DNA of 64,000 nucleotides, taken from contig NZ_CP132480.1 of the NCBI RefSeq assembly GCF_030770395.1, positions 4,436,039 to 4,500,038 of the forward strand. The letters run 5' to 3'. Both the position numbers and the translations under genes were made by a program. The stretch is from Telluria beijingensis. GTDB lineage: Bacteria; Pseudomonadota; Gammaproteobacteria; Burkholderiales; Burkholderiaceae_D. The notes beneath the pieces are model-generated. The model made no database searches. It saw nothing but the letters and a program-made list of their open reading frames with translations, and was not told the DNA's origin. Below, piece after piece: positions 16,944-26,502 of this stretch (position 1 is the stretch's first letter; every line of letters begins with the position of its first letter).

Positions 16944-17462
16944 TCAGCCCGCCAGTTCCTTCTCGATCAGCTTGTGGACAGCCGCGAAGTCCGGCTCGCC
17001 CACATAAGTCTTGAGTATGCGGCCCTGCTTGTCGATCAGGAAGGTGGTCGGGGTCAGGGTGACGTCGCCGAACTGGCGTGCGATGTCGCCCGCCGAATCC
17101 AGCGCCACCTTGAACGGCAACTGGCGCTGCTCGGTGAAGTTCAACACGTAGTCGGGCCGGTCGTACTGCATCGCGACCGCCACGAACTCCAGGCCGCGGT
17201 CCTTGTACTTGTTGTAGGTCGCGACCATCTCCGGCATCTCCTTGACGCAGGTGACGCACGACGTGGCCCAGAAATTCACCATCACCACCTTGCCGCGCAA
17301 GGACTCGGTGGAGATCTTTTCGCCGGCGATGCTGATGAAGGTGACGTCGGGCGCTTGCGTGGTGCTGCTGAACGAGGCGTAGCCGATGCCGGCCAGCGCC
17401 AGCACCACGGCGCCGATGGCGGCGGGCTTGAACCAGGAACGGGAAGAGGTGGAAGCGGTCAT
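16944..17462 (-). CDS. TlpA-like membrane-anchored thiol:disulfide oxidoreductase
   Basis: 172 residues. An N-terminal signal anchor (residues ~12-31) is followed by a thioredoxin fold of the TlpA/ResA/DsbE class. The active site CVTC is at residues 69-72 (FWATSCVTCVKEMP) and the cis-proline region reads LTPTTFLIDKQG. It would reduce or isomerise disulfides in the periplasm, for example on apocytochrome c; the partner is not indicated by neighbours. It is convergent with the thioesterase gene (4-base gap) and lies beyond the terminator of the dolP operon, so it is separately transcribed. Confidence 0.88.
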   Translation of the reverse strand: MTASTSSRSWFKPAAIGAVVLALAGIGYASFSSTTQAPDVTFISIAGEKISTESLRGKVVMVNFWATSCVTCVKEMPEMVATYNKYKDRGLEFVAVAMQYDRPDYVLNFTEQRQLPFKVALDSAGDIARQFGDVTLTPTTFLIDKQGRILKTYVGEPDFAAVHKLIEKELAG

Positions 17463-17473
17463 GGGCGGTCGAT

Positions 17474-17508
17474 AAAAAAAAGCGGCAGGACCATTATAGT
17501 CCTGCCGC
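17474..17508 (-). terminator. Rho-independent terminator of the lpoA-yraN-diaA-dolP operon
   Basis: On the minus strand GCGGCAGGAC (17508-17499) pairs with GTCCTGCCGC (17491-17482), with a 7-base loop, followed by an eight-base T-run (17481-17474). It lies 27 bases after the dolP stop codon, a textbook intrinsic terminator. Confidence 0.85.
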
Positions 17509-17534
17509 CCTGGGAGGTTCGGAAGACCCCGGGA

Positions 17535-18179
17535 TTAGTTCAGCGAAACCTGCGCAGGGCTGTTCTGCCGTACGCGCGGATCTTCTTCGTTGATGTATTC
17601 GAAGATCTTCACCACGCGGGTCACGCCCGAGACGCCCTTGGCGACGTCGGCGGCGATATTGCCTTCGCGCGGCGTGACCATGCCCATCAGGTAGACCACG
17701 CCGCGTTCGGTGGTGACCTTGAACGAGATCGCCGACACGGTCTTCATGTCGACCAGGCTGGCCTTGACCTTGGTGGTGATCAGGGCGTCGTTCGAGCGCG
17801 AGGTATAGCTCGACGAGCCGGAAACCTGCAGCTCGTTGATGACCGATACCACGTTCGCGATCGCGCGCACTTCGCGCTCGGCCGCCTGCTTCATCGCTTC
17901 GTCGCGCACTTCGCCGGTCAGCAGCACGCGGCGGTTGAAGCTGGTGACGTTGACGTTGCCCGCATCGCCGGTGACTTTGCGCATTTCGAGCTCGGCCTTG
18001 ACCGTGATCGATTTGTCTTCGGTCTGGGCGCCCAGGGTGCGGCGGTCGACGGTCGAGACGGCGCCGGCCACGCCGGCGCCGACGATCAGGCCGAAGCAGC
18101 CCGACAGCGATGCCGCCAGGGCGGTGCCCATCACGACCTTGGTCAACAGCACGGCCAGCGGCCGGCGCGTATTACGCAT
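17535..18179 (-). CDS. dolP: BON domain lipoprotein (DolP/YraP-like)
   Basis: 214 residues. A lipoprotein signal ends in the lipobox LSGC (C28). Two BON domains follow (about 45-115 and 125-200), with text such as [16 protein letters not shown] and [15 protein letters not shown]. DolP in E. coli is an outer-membrane lipoprotein that supports envelope integrity and division-site amidase activation. The ATG overlaps the end of diaA (8 bases shared, AATGCGTAA) with GGAGGAG upstream, so translation is coupled. Last gene of the lpoA-yraN-diaA-dolP unit, the same order as in E. coli. Confidence 0.9.
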   Translation of the reverse strand: MRNTRRPLAVLLTKVVMGTALAASLSGCFGLIVGAGVAGAVSTVDRRTLGAQTEDKSITVKAELEMRKVTGDAGNVNVTSFNRRVLLTGEVRDEAMKQAAEREVRAIANVVSVINELQVSGSSSYTSRSNDALITTKVKASLVDMKTVSAISFKVTTERGVVYLMGMVTPREGNIAADVAKGVSGVTRVVKIFEYINEEDPRVRQNSPAQVSLN

Positions 18180-18768
18180 TCTCGTCTCCTCCGAACAGCG
18201 CGACGTCGATGCCGTCGCAGATGCAGTGAATGGCGCACAGGTGGACTTCCTGGATGCGCGCGGTGCGTGCATGCGGGACGTTGATGTGCACGTCGGCGTC
18301 GGTCAGCAGCTTGCCCAGCTGGCCGCCGTCCTTGCCGGTAAAGGCCACGATGCGCATCTCGCGTTCCAGGGCCGCCTCGACCGCGGCCAGCACATTGGCC
18401 GAATTGCCCGAGGTCGAAATCGCCAGCAGGATGTCGCCTGCCTGGCCGAAGGCCTGTACCTGCTTCGAGAAGATCTCCTTGAAGCTGTAGTCGTTGCCGA
18501 CCGCGGTCAGGATCGAGGTGTCGGTGGTCAGGGCGATCGCCGGGAGCGGGAAGCGCTCGCGCTCGAAACGGCCGACCAGCTCGGCCGCGAAGTGCTGGCA
18601 GTCGGCGGCCGAGCCGCCGTTGCCGCAGGCCAGGATCTTGTTGCCGTTGGAAAGGGCGCCGAACATGAGTTCGACCGCCGCCGAAATGGAGGGAGCCAGG
18701 GTGGCGGCCGACTTCATCTTCAGGTCGGCGCTCTCCTGGAAGTGAGCGAGGATGCGTTGAGTATTCAT
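18172..18768 (-). CDS. diaA: DiaA-type SIS domain protein (phosphoheptose isomerase family)
   Basis: 198 residues with a single SIS domain. Blocks include [22 protein letters not shown] (about 42-63), [13 protein letters not shown] and [10 protein letters not shown]. The sequence resembles GmhA, but size and gene order (lpoA-yraN-here-dolP) match DiaA, the DnaA-binding initiator stimulator. Sequence alone does not settle isomerase versus DnaA partner; synteny favours DiaA. The upstream gap to yraN is 56 bases and has no clear terminator, so co-transcription is expected. Confidence 0.85.
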   Translation of the reverse strand: MNTQRILAHFQESADLKMKSAATLAPSISAAVELMFGALSNGNKILACGNGGSAADCQHFAAELVGRFERERFPLPAIALTTDTSILTAVGNDYSFKEIFSKQVQAFGQAGDILLAISTSGNSANVLAAVEAALEREMRIVAFTGKDGGQLGKLLTDADVHINVPHARTARIQEVHLCAIHCICDGIDVALFGGDENA

Positions 18769-18824
18769 AGCCGGGAATTATAGTGCAGTGGCAATCCCAC
18801 CTGAGCAAGCGCAGTAAAAATTGC

Positions 18825-19184
18825 TTACACTTCAATGATGTTCCGCAACCAATCGATGTGCTCGCCATCGATGGCGACCAGGTCGAAGCGGCAGGGCGGA
18901 GTGATGGGAAAACGCAACAGATAGACTTGGGCCGCGCAGACCAGGCGGCGTATCTTGGCAGGAGTGATGCTGGCGGCCGCGCCGCCGTGCCCGCGGTCGG
19001 CGCGCTGGCGCACCTCGACGAACACCAGGGTTGCGCCATCGCGCATGATCAGGTCGATCTCGCCGCCCTTGCAGCGGAAATTCTGCTCGACCGGGCTCAG
19101 TTTCTGGCGCTTGAGGTAGACGAGGGCAGCGTCTTCCCATTGCTGGCCCTGGGCCTGCCGTCGGGACAGGCGCGCGGGCCACAT
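18825..19184 (-). CDS. yraN: UPF0102 family protein YraN
   Basis: 119 residues. The family signature is a nuclease-like fold: EDAALVYLKRQKLSPVEQNFRCKGGEIDLIMRDGATLVFVEVRQR, where E..GEIDLI and VFVEVR supply the acidic and E-x-R residues of a PD-(D/E)XK-like site. The role is not established, although the fold suggests DNA or Holliday-junction processing. ATG 19184 lies one base after the lpoA stop, giving tight coupling, and is preferred over longer in-frame starts. Confidence 0.9.
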   Translation of the reverse strand: MWPARLSRRQAQGQQWEDAALVYLKRQKLSPVEQNFRCKGGEIDLIMRDGATLVFVEVRQRADRGHGGAAASITPAKIRRLVCAAQVYLLRFPITPPCRFDLVAIDGEHIDWLRNIIEV

Positions 19185-19185
19185 C

Positions 19186-20526
19186 TCATAGACCGGTGGC
19201 GACCGGTTCGAACACGCGGCGCGGCTGCGGCAGGCTGGCGCCGCCGGCGTCGTCGGTAAGGATTTCTTCGGTCGGACGGGTGTCGTTGACCACGACCCCG
19301 GTCTCGACGCGGCGGAAGGCACGCTCTCCTTGTCCCATGTTTACCGACAGGCGGCCGGTGGCGCCTTCGAGCTCGAACGATCCGGTCGGGCGTTGCGCCA
19401 GTTCGCGCGCGATGCGGAAGGCGTCGATGCCGAGCGCGTACAGGCGCTGCAGGTCGAGCGCTTCGCTGCCGCTGCTCCAGCGCGGATAGCCGGCGACGGC
19501 CGGATGGTCGGGCTGCACGGTCCAGGGCAGGTCGAGGATGCGCACGCCGACCAGTTCGGCCGGCACGCTGGCCGGATCGCGGCCCGGGTTGACCGAGGCG
19601 GTGCCATAGGTCGGCAGCGAGGTGCCCAGCGCGCTGCGCACCTGGCGCAGGCCGTTGGCGTCGAGCGCGGCGTAGACCAGCTGCGGCGGTTCGGCGGAGA
19701 GCCGCGCGCGCAGTTCGGCCAGCGCATTGCCGTCGACGTAGCCGCCTTCGGCCGGCAGTTCGACGGTCGCCTGGCTGCGGCCGAGCTCGGCCCAGCGCTG
19801 GCTGAAGGCGCCCGACAGGCGTTGCTGCCAGGCGGCGCGGCCGGTGAGCACCAGGGCCTGGCCGACAGGCTGCTCGCTGGCGGCCCACTCGGCTACCTGG
19901 CGCGCCTCGTCTTCGAGCGACAGGCCGATGACGAGCATCTGGCGCGGCAGCGGAGAATTGACTTGCGGGTGATTCAGGGCGATCGTCGGCTTGTTGACCG
20001 TGCCGCTGGTGGCCAGGGCGGCCACGGCGGAACGCGCCAGCGGGCCGACCACGATATCGTTCTGTTCGGCGGCGCCGCGGTAGGCGTCGAGCGTGGCCTG
20101 CGCCGAGTCGCCGGTCGGCACCAGGTTGACGGTGACGCCGTCGCGCTGCTGTTCATGGGCCGCCATGAAGCCGGCGCGCAGCGCCTCGGCCGGCTGGGCC
20201 AGGGCGGGCGAATCGAGCGGCAGCAGCAGCGCCACGCGCACCGCCGGGCCGCTGTACGGCGCCGCCGACGGCGCGGCAGCGCGAGGGCTGCCATCGGCGC
20301 TCGGCGGCAGTTCGACCGGATTGGTCTGCACGCCACTTTCGGGACGCGGCGGCGGCGTGTAAGCTGGCGCCGGCGGCGGTGCATTTGTCACCGGCGTCGC
20401 GGGAGCGCACACTCCGCCTGGCATGCCGCAACCGGTATCGGGCGGGAGCGGCGTGCTGCCGCAACCCGCCAACAGTGTAAGTACGGCGGCCGCGAGCAAG
20501 CCCGGTAGATTTTTTTTCTTCAGCAT
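19186..20526 (-). CDS. lpoA: Penicillin-binding protein activator lipoprotein LpoA
   Basis: 446 residues. The signal peptide ends in the lipobox LLAGC (C22). A Pro-rich linker (~35-90) follows, then a periplasmic-binding-protein-like domain (VRVALLLPLDSPALAQPAEALRAGF through RTGVVVNDT-type end). LpoA is an outer-membrane lipoprotein that stimulates the bifunctional synthase PBP1A. E. coli LpoA has an extra N-terminal TPR domain; at 446 residues this protein appears to keep mainly the C-terminal activator domain. It starts 12 bases from the divergent rsmI gene, so the two promoters overlap. Confidence 0.88.
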   Translation of the reverse strand: MLKKKNLPGLLAAAVLTLLAGCGSTPLPPDTGCGMPGGVCAPATPVTNAPPPAPAYTPPPRPESGVQTNPVELPPSADGSPRAAAPSAAPYSGPAVRVALLLPLDSPALAQPAEALRAGFMAAHEQQRDGVTVNLVPTGDSAQATLDAYRGAAEQNDIVVGPLARSAVAALATSGTVNKPTIALNHPQVNSPLPRQMLVIGLSLEDEARQVAEWAASEQPVGQALVLTGRAAWQQRLSGAFSQRWAELGRSQATVELPAEGGYVDGNALAELRARLSAEPPQLVYAALDANGLRQVRSALGTSLPTYGTASVNPGRDPASVPAELVGVRILDLPWTVQPDHPAVAGYPRWSSGSEALDLQRLYALGIDAFRIARELAQRPTGSFELEGATGRLSVNMGQGERAFRRVETGVVVNDTRPTEEILTDDAGGASLPQPRRVFEPVATGL

Positions 20527-20537
20527 CGGAACCCTTT

Positions 20538-21446
20538 ATGACAGATCAGCAGACCATCGACATCGCCCGACTTCCCGTCATGGGCGAGGCGGCCCAGCAG
20601 TCCTATCCTACCGCAACGCTGTACGTCGTGGCTACTCCGATCGGCAACGTCACCGACATCACCCTGCGTGCTCTGCACCTGCTGGCGCTCGCCGACGTGG
20701 TCGCCTGCGAAGACACGCGCAAGACCGGCGCGCTGCTGCAGCGCTTCGGCTTGAGCCAGCCGACCATCGCCGCGCACCAGCACAACGAGCGCGAAGTGGC
20801 CGAGAAAATCGTCGAGCGCCTGCGCGCCGGGCAGCGCGTGGCGTTGGTGTCCGACGCCGGCACGCCGGGCGTGTCCGACCCCGGCGCGCGCATCGTCGAC
20901 GCTGTGCGGTCGGCCGGCCTGAACGTGGTGCCTCTGCCCGGCCCGTCGGCCGCGATCGCGGCCCTGTCGGCCAGCGGCCTGGTCAACGACCGTTTTCACT
21001 TTGTCGGCTTTTTGCCGGCCAAGGCCAAGGGTCGCGAGGCGGCGCTGGCGACTTTGGTACGCGAAAGCTCGACCCTGGTGTTCTACGAGGCGCCGCACCG
21101 CATCGTGGAGTGCGTGCAGGCGCTGGCGGCGGCGTTCGAGCCGACCCGGCAAGTGGTGTTCGCCCGCGAGCTGAGCAAGATGTTCGAGGAAGTGCACCGC
21201 TGCGAGCTGAAGGATGCGCTGGCCTGGGTTACGGCCGACCAGCACCGCGAGCGCGGCGAATTCGTGGTGCTGGTGGCGGGAGCGGTCGAGGCGACCGACG
21301 CGGAAGATGCCGAGGCCGAGCGCATCTTGCAGATCCTGTTGAGCGAGTGCAGCGTCAAGCAGGCAGCAAATTTGACGGCGCAGATCACGGGCCGCAAGAA
21401 GAACGCCTTGTATGACCGAGCCTTGCAGATCAAGGGCGAAACGTAG
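20538..21446 (+). CDS. rsmI: 16S rRNA (cytidine(1402)-2'-O)-methyltransferase
   Basis: 302 residues. Tetrapyrrole-methylase fold with TLYVVATPIGNVTDITLRAL, CEDTRKTGALLQRFG, VALVSDAGTPGVSDPGARIV and ARELSKMFEEVHR, all diagnostic for RsmI (formerly YraL). The enzyme methylates the ribose of C1402 in the ribosomal P site using S-adenosylmethionine. It is divergent from lpoA; in E. coli these genes are also neighbours. The segment after the stop codon contains a hairpin repeat. Confidence 0.95.
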   Translation: MTDQQTIDIARLPVMGEAAQQSYPTATLYVVATPIGNVTDITLRALHLLALADVVACEDTRKTGALLQRFGLSQPTIAAHQHNEREVAEKIVERLRAGQRVALVSDAGTPGVSDPGARIVDAVRSAGLNVVPLPGPSAAIAALSASGLVNDRFHFVGFLPAKAKGREAALATLVRESSTLVFYEAPHRIVECVQALAAAFEPTRQVVFARELSKMFEEVHRCELKDALAWVTADQHRERGEFVVLVAGAVEATDAEDAEAERILQILLSECSVKQAANLTAQITGRKKNALYDRALQIKGET

Positions 21447-21471
21447 GGTGGAGGGCTTTGCCCTCCACGCG
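21441..21471 (+). repeat. 31-bp hairpin repeat, copy 1
   Basis: The sequence begins ACGTAGGGTGGAGGGC and its stem GTGGAGGGC (21448-21456) pairs with GCCCTCCAC (21460-21468). An inverted copy with compensating stem changes lies at 22363-22393. Placed just after rsmI, it may also act as a 3' hairpin for that transcript. Confidence 0.7.
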
Positions 21472-21476
21472 TTCAG

Positions 21477-22097
21477 TCACCACTTGCACCCCGAATCCTT
21501 CTTGTCCATCAACAAATAGATCGGCGCCAGCAAGCCGCCCGGCACACCGTCCTTGCAATCGCGCCGTTTGGCTTCCCTGATCCCGCGCGCCAGCTTCGAT
21601 TCGGTCTGCAACGCCGGCTCCGGGAATTGCGCCAGCGCCGTGCCTTCTTTCGACGGATCGCGCAGGTGGGCATTCGCGCGCGCGACCTGGCGCGCCGCGT
21701 TCATGTCGAATGTCGGCGCAGGTTGCGGTGTTTCTTCCTGTTGAACGACGAAGGGATCGGGTTCGGCGCTTGAACTGTCAGGCACCGCAATCAGAGCTTG
21801 CGACGGCGCTGGCCGCACCGCGCGTGGGGCAACGGGTTTGACGGGTACGATTGGCGCGGCCGGTGGGGTGCGTGCGACGGGCGGTTCGGGCGGCGGCGGC
21901 GGCGGAGCAGGCGGCGCGATCATGACGGAGATGACCGTGGCTTCGGCCGGCGCGATCTGCATGGTCCTGAAACTCGTGTCGCGATAGGCTGCCAGGAACA
22001 GGGCGTGTACCGCGATCGATACCGCAATGCCGATCACCATGCGGCGATTGCCGCTGCGCAGGCTGGCCGGCTCACTGTAACTTGGCGTCATATGCAT
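21477..22097 (-). CDS. TonB-like proline-rich membrane-anchored protein
   Basis: 206 residues. One N-terminal hydrophobic anchor (MVIGIAVSIAVHALFLAAY, about 18-36) is followed by a long Pro-rich region (PPAPPPPPPEPPVARTPPAAP), as in TonB and related energisers, then a short C-terminal domain ending DCKDGVPGGLLAPIYLLMDKKDSGCKW with two cysteines. The C-terminal domain is not a standard TonB_C, and no exbB/exbD genes are adjacent. Among three ATGs (22106, 22097, 22091), 22097 sits about 9 bases after GAGG and is chosen. Function unknown. Confidence 0.65.
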   Translation of the reverse strand: MHMTPSYSEPASLRSGNRRMVIGIAVSIAVHALFLAAYRDTSFRTMQIAPAEATVISVMIAPPAPPPPPPEPPVARTPPAAPIVPVKPVAPRAVRPAPSQALIAVPDSSSAEPDPFVVQQEETPQPAPTFDMNAARQVARANAHLRDPSKEGTALAQFPEPALQTESKLARGIREAKRRDCKDGVPGGLLAPIYLLMDKKDSGCKW

Positions 22098-22157
22098 GAC
22101 ATACATACCTCAACTTAACTTCAGAAAACTGCCAAATCGCTATTTTGCAACGAAAAC

Positions 22158-22186
22158 TTGACCAGGTCACGCGAAACCGATATGAT
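22158..22186 (+). promoter_or_regulatory. Sigma-70 promoter of tRNA-Pro
   Basis: TTGACC (22158-22163) and TATGAT (22181-22186) are separated by exactly 17 bases. The expected start is about 22193, four bases before the mature tRNA 5' end. This is the best-matching promoter in the window. Confidence 0.75.
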
Positions 22187-22196
22187 CTCGCTTCTT

Positions 22197-22273
22197 CGGA
22201 GTGTAGCGCAGCCCGGTAGCGCACCTGGTTTGGGACCAGGGGGTCCAAGGTTCGAATCCTTGTACTCCGACCA
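22197..22273 (+). tRNA. tRNA-Pro (anticodon UGG)
   Basis: A 77-base cloverleaf can be folded. Acceptor stem CGGAGTG pairs with TACTCCG, the D-loop contains GCGCAGCCCGGTAGCGC, the anticodon stem-loop CTGGTTTGGGACCAG has TGG as anticodon, and the T arm contains GGTTCGAATCC. CCA is encoded (22271-22273). It stands alone with its own promoter and terminator. No integrase or attachment repeat is visible downstream. Confidence 0.95.
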
Positions 22274-22281
22274 GCATTAAG

Positions 22282-22315
22282 AAAAAAGCCGACAACGTGA
22301 GTTGTCGGCTTTTTT
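22282..22315 (+). terminator. Intrinsic terminator after tRNA-Pro
   Basis: GCCGACAAC (22288-22296) and GTTGTCGGC (22301-22309) form a 9-bp stem with a GTGA loop, flanked by six A before and six T after (22310-22315), so it can also work in the opposite direction. Confidence 0.9.
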
Positions 22316-22362
22316 CGTTGTGGGTTCGGTTTTCGTCGCGATGGGGTGAGGATAACCATCAC

Positions 22363-22393
22363 CGCGTGGACGGCGGAGCCGTCCACCCTACGT
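22363..22393 (-). repeat. 31-bp hairpin repeat, copy 2 (inverted)
   Basis: Read on the minus strand it begins ACGTAGGGTGGACGGC and matches copy 1 at 21441 apart from covarying stem and loop positions. Stem: GTGGACGGC (22366-22374) with GCCGTCCAC (22378-22386). It lies 10 bases after the liuE stop and may close that transcript. Confidence 0.7.
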
Positions 22394-22402
22394 GTCACGG
22401 AA

Positions 22403-23320
22403 TTATCCGGTGCGCTTGGCGGCAATCGCATTGCCGGCGCGGCTGATGCTCTTGCGGCCCAGCTGCTGCGAGATGAACAGCCCGGCATCGACCACCTGGT
22501 CGAGATCGACGCCGGTCTCGATGCCCAGGCCCTGCATCAGGTACAGCACGTCCTCGGTCGCCACGTTGCCGGTCGCGCCCTTCGCATACGGGCAGCCCCC
22601 CAGGCCGGCCACCGAGGAGTGGAAGATCGCCACGCCGACCTCCATCGCCGCATAGATGTTGGCCAGCGCCTGGCCATAGGTGTCGTGGAAGTGGCCAGCG
22701 AGCTGGCCGATCGGGAATTCCTGCGCCGCGCGCAGCATCACGGCCTGGGTCTTGCGCGCGGTCGAGATGCCGATGGTGTCGGCGATGTCGATCTCGTCGC
22801 AGCCCAGGTCGCGCATGCGCGCCACGACGTCGCCGACGGCCTCCAGCGGCACGTCGCCCTGGTAGGGGCAGCCGAAGGCCGTGCTGATCGAGCCGCGCAG
22901 GCGCAGGCCGTGTTCCTTCGCCGCGCGCGCCACCGGTTCGAAGCGCACGATCGACTGGGCGATCGAGCAGTTGATGTTCTTTTGCGAGAAGGCTTCCGAG
23001 GCCGCGCCGAACACGACCACTTCGTCGGCGCCGCCGGCAAGGGCGACCTCGAAGCCCTGCATATTCGGCACCAGCGCCGAATAGATGGTGCCGGGACGGC
23101 GCTCGATGCGCGCCAGCACCTCGGCGCTGGTGGCCATCTGCGGCACCCACTTGGGCGAGACGAAGGCGGCCGCCTCGACGTTGACGAAGCCGGCGCGCGC
23201 CAGGCGCTCGACCAGTTCGACCTTGACGTCGGCGCTCAGCGCTTCCTTCTCGTTCTGCAGGCCGTCGCGCGGGCCGACTTCGACGATCTTCACTTTCGCG
23301 GGCAGGGCGGGTTGGGTCAT
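22403..23320 (-). CDS. liuE: Hydroxymethylglutaryl-CoA lyase
   Basis: 305 residues. The TIM-barrel lyase carries VEVGPRDGLQNEK (metal/substrate loop near the N-terminus), STAFGCPYQGDV, HFHDTYGQALAN and the catalytic-cysteine loop GLGGCPYAKGATGN. It cleaves HMG-CoA to acetoacetate and acetyl-CoA, the last committed step of leucine degradation. ATG 23320 lies one base after the stop of the preceding dehydrogenase gene. Last gene of the liuB-liuC-bio-liuD operon. Confidence 0.94.
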   Translation of the reverse strand: MTQPALPAKVKIVEVGPRDGLQNEKEALSADVKVELVERLARAGFVNVEAAAFVSPKWVPQMATSAEVLARIERRPGTIYSALVPNMQGFEVALAGGADEVVVFGAASEAFSQKNINCSIAQSIVRFEPVARAAKEHGLRLRGSISTAFGCPYQGDVPLEAVGDVVARMRDLGCDEIDIADTIGISTARKTQAVMLRAAQEFPIGQLAGHFHDTYGQALANIYAAMEVGVAIFHSSVAGLGGCPYAKGATGNVATEDVLYLMQGLGIETGVDLDQVVDAGLFISQQLGRKSISRAGNAIAAKRTG

Positions 23321-23321
23321 G

Positions 23322-24251
23322 TCAGTATCCAAGTTGGCGGTCGACCAGGTCGGCGACCGGTTGGCCGTTCTCCAGCGCGTTCACCTTGTCGGCGATCTGG
23401 CGCACGGCGTCCTGGCGCATGGTGAGCGCCGAAATATGCGGGGTAAGATTGATCCGTGACTCATTCCAGAACGGATGCGGGGCCGGCAGCGGCTCGTGGC
23501 GGAACACGTCGAGCGTGGCGCCGGCGATGTGGCCGGAGCGGATCAGGGTCATCAGGTCGGGCTCGGCCAGGATGGCGCCGCGCGAGACGTTGATCAGGTA
23601 GGCGCCGGGCGCCAGCCTGCCCAGCCGGTGGCGGTCGAGCAGGTTGGTCGTGTCCGCGGTGAGCGGCAGCAGGCATACCAGCACCCGCGTGCCGTGCAGG
23701 AAGTCATCCAGCCCCTCCATGCCGGCATAGGTCGGCACGCCAGGGATGTCCTTCGGGCTGCGGCTCCAGCCGCGCACCGGAAAGCCGAAGTGGCGCATCG
23801 CCTCGACCACCGGCATGCCCAGGCGGCCCAGGCCCATGACGCCGATGCTGAACGACTCTTTCGGATGCTGGGGCAGCGGATTCCAGGCGCCGTGGCGCGC
23901 CTGCTGTTCGTATTCGTCGAAGCGCCGAAAATAGCGCAGCACGGCGTGCGCCACGTACTCGGCCATCTGCACGCCCATGCCGGCGTCGCCCAGGCGCACC
24001 AGTGGCACGCGCGGCAGCGCGTCGCCGAACTTGAGCACGGCGTCGACGCCGGCGCCCATCAGAAAGATCGCCTTGACCTCGTTCAGCTGCGCCAGCAGGC
24101 CGGGCGCCGGGTTCCACAATACCGCGTAATCGCAGGGGGCCAGCTGCTGGCCCTCCCTCCAGGTGACCGTCTCGACGCCTGGCATCACGGCCGAGAGCTC
24201 GCGCTCCCACGGCTCGATGACGCCATCGCCCCGGTACAGGACAATGCGCAT
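23322..24251 (-). CDS. ghrA: Glyoxylate/hydroxypyruvate reductase A-like D-2-hydroxyacid dehydrogenase
   Basis: 309 residues. Matches the GhrA branch of D-isomer-specific 2-hydroxyacid dehydrogenases: MGAGVDAVL, GVMGLGRLGMPVVEAMRHFGF (NAD(P) motif, about 139-159), INVSRGAILAEPDL and the catalytic H in LTPHISALT. GhrA reduces glyoxylate and hydroxypyruvate. It sits between liuD and liuE, one base from liuE, which is unexpected for a pure leucine operon; reduction of a branched 2-oxoacid is possible but unsupported. GGGGGAG is found just before the start. Confidence 0.86.
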   Translation of the reverse strand: MRIVLYRGDGVIEPWERELSAVMPGVETVTWREGQQLAPCDYAVLWNPAPGLLAQLNEVKAIFLMGAGVDAVLKFGDALPRVPLVRLGDAGMGVQMAEYVAHAVLRYFRRFDEYEQQARHGAWNPLPQHPKESFSIGVMGLGRLGMPVVEAMRHFGFPVRGWSRSPKDIPGVPTYAGMEGLDDFLHGTRVLVCLLPLTADTTNLLDRHRLGRLAPGAYLINVSRGAILAEPDLMTLIRSGHIAGATLDVFRHEPLPAPHPFWNESRINLTPHISALTMRQDAVRQIADKVNALENGQPVADLVDRQLGY

Positions 24252-24290
24252 GTCTCCCCCTCGGTTTGTCAGGGTGGTTGTTATGGTTTC

Positions 24291-26303
<2,013 letters not shown>

Positions 26304-26387
26304 GCGCTTTATCTTTCGCTTATGGTTGTTCGGGATTTCGTATGTGTGGCCGTGTCTCTCCAGCCACATTGTTACCGTCCGACCCAC

Positions 26388-26493
26388 CGTCGTTCCCGCG
26401 AAGGCGGGAACCCAAGTTTGCTGGCGCAGCAACTACGTTTGAAACGAGTGGCGACGCAACCGACTTGCGTTCCCGCCTCCGCGGGAACAACGT
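26388..26493. repeat. Paired-palindrome interspersed repeat, copy B
   Basis: Arms at about 26388-26417 and 26463-26493 are inverted relative to each other and share CGTTCCCGCGAAGGCGGGAA with the other copies. It lies in the 199-base gap between bioB and liuD, inside an otherwise tight operon, where it could act as an RNA-processing or partial-termination structure. Confidence 0.88.
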
Positions 26494-26502
26494 GGTGGTG
26501 TA

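Noticed and set aside
18172..18768. Assignment as phosphoheptose isomerase GmhA for LPS heptose synthesis
   Set aside because: Sequence is SIS-type and could fit, but gene order between yraN and dolP and length favour DiaA; no other heptose pathway genes are near.
22197..22273. tRNA-Pro as an integration site of a mobile element
   Set aside because: No integrase, no partial tRNA duplicate and no foreign genes are seen within several kilobases on either side.
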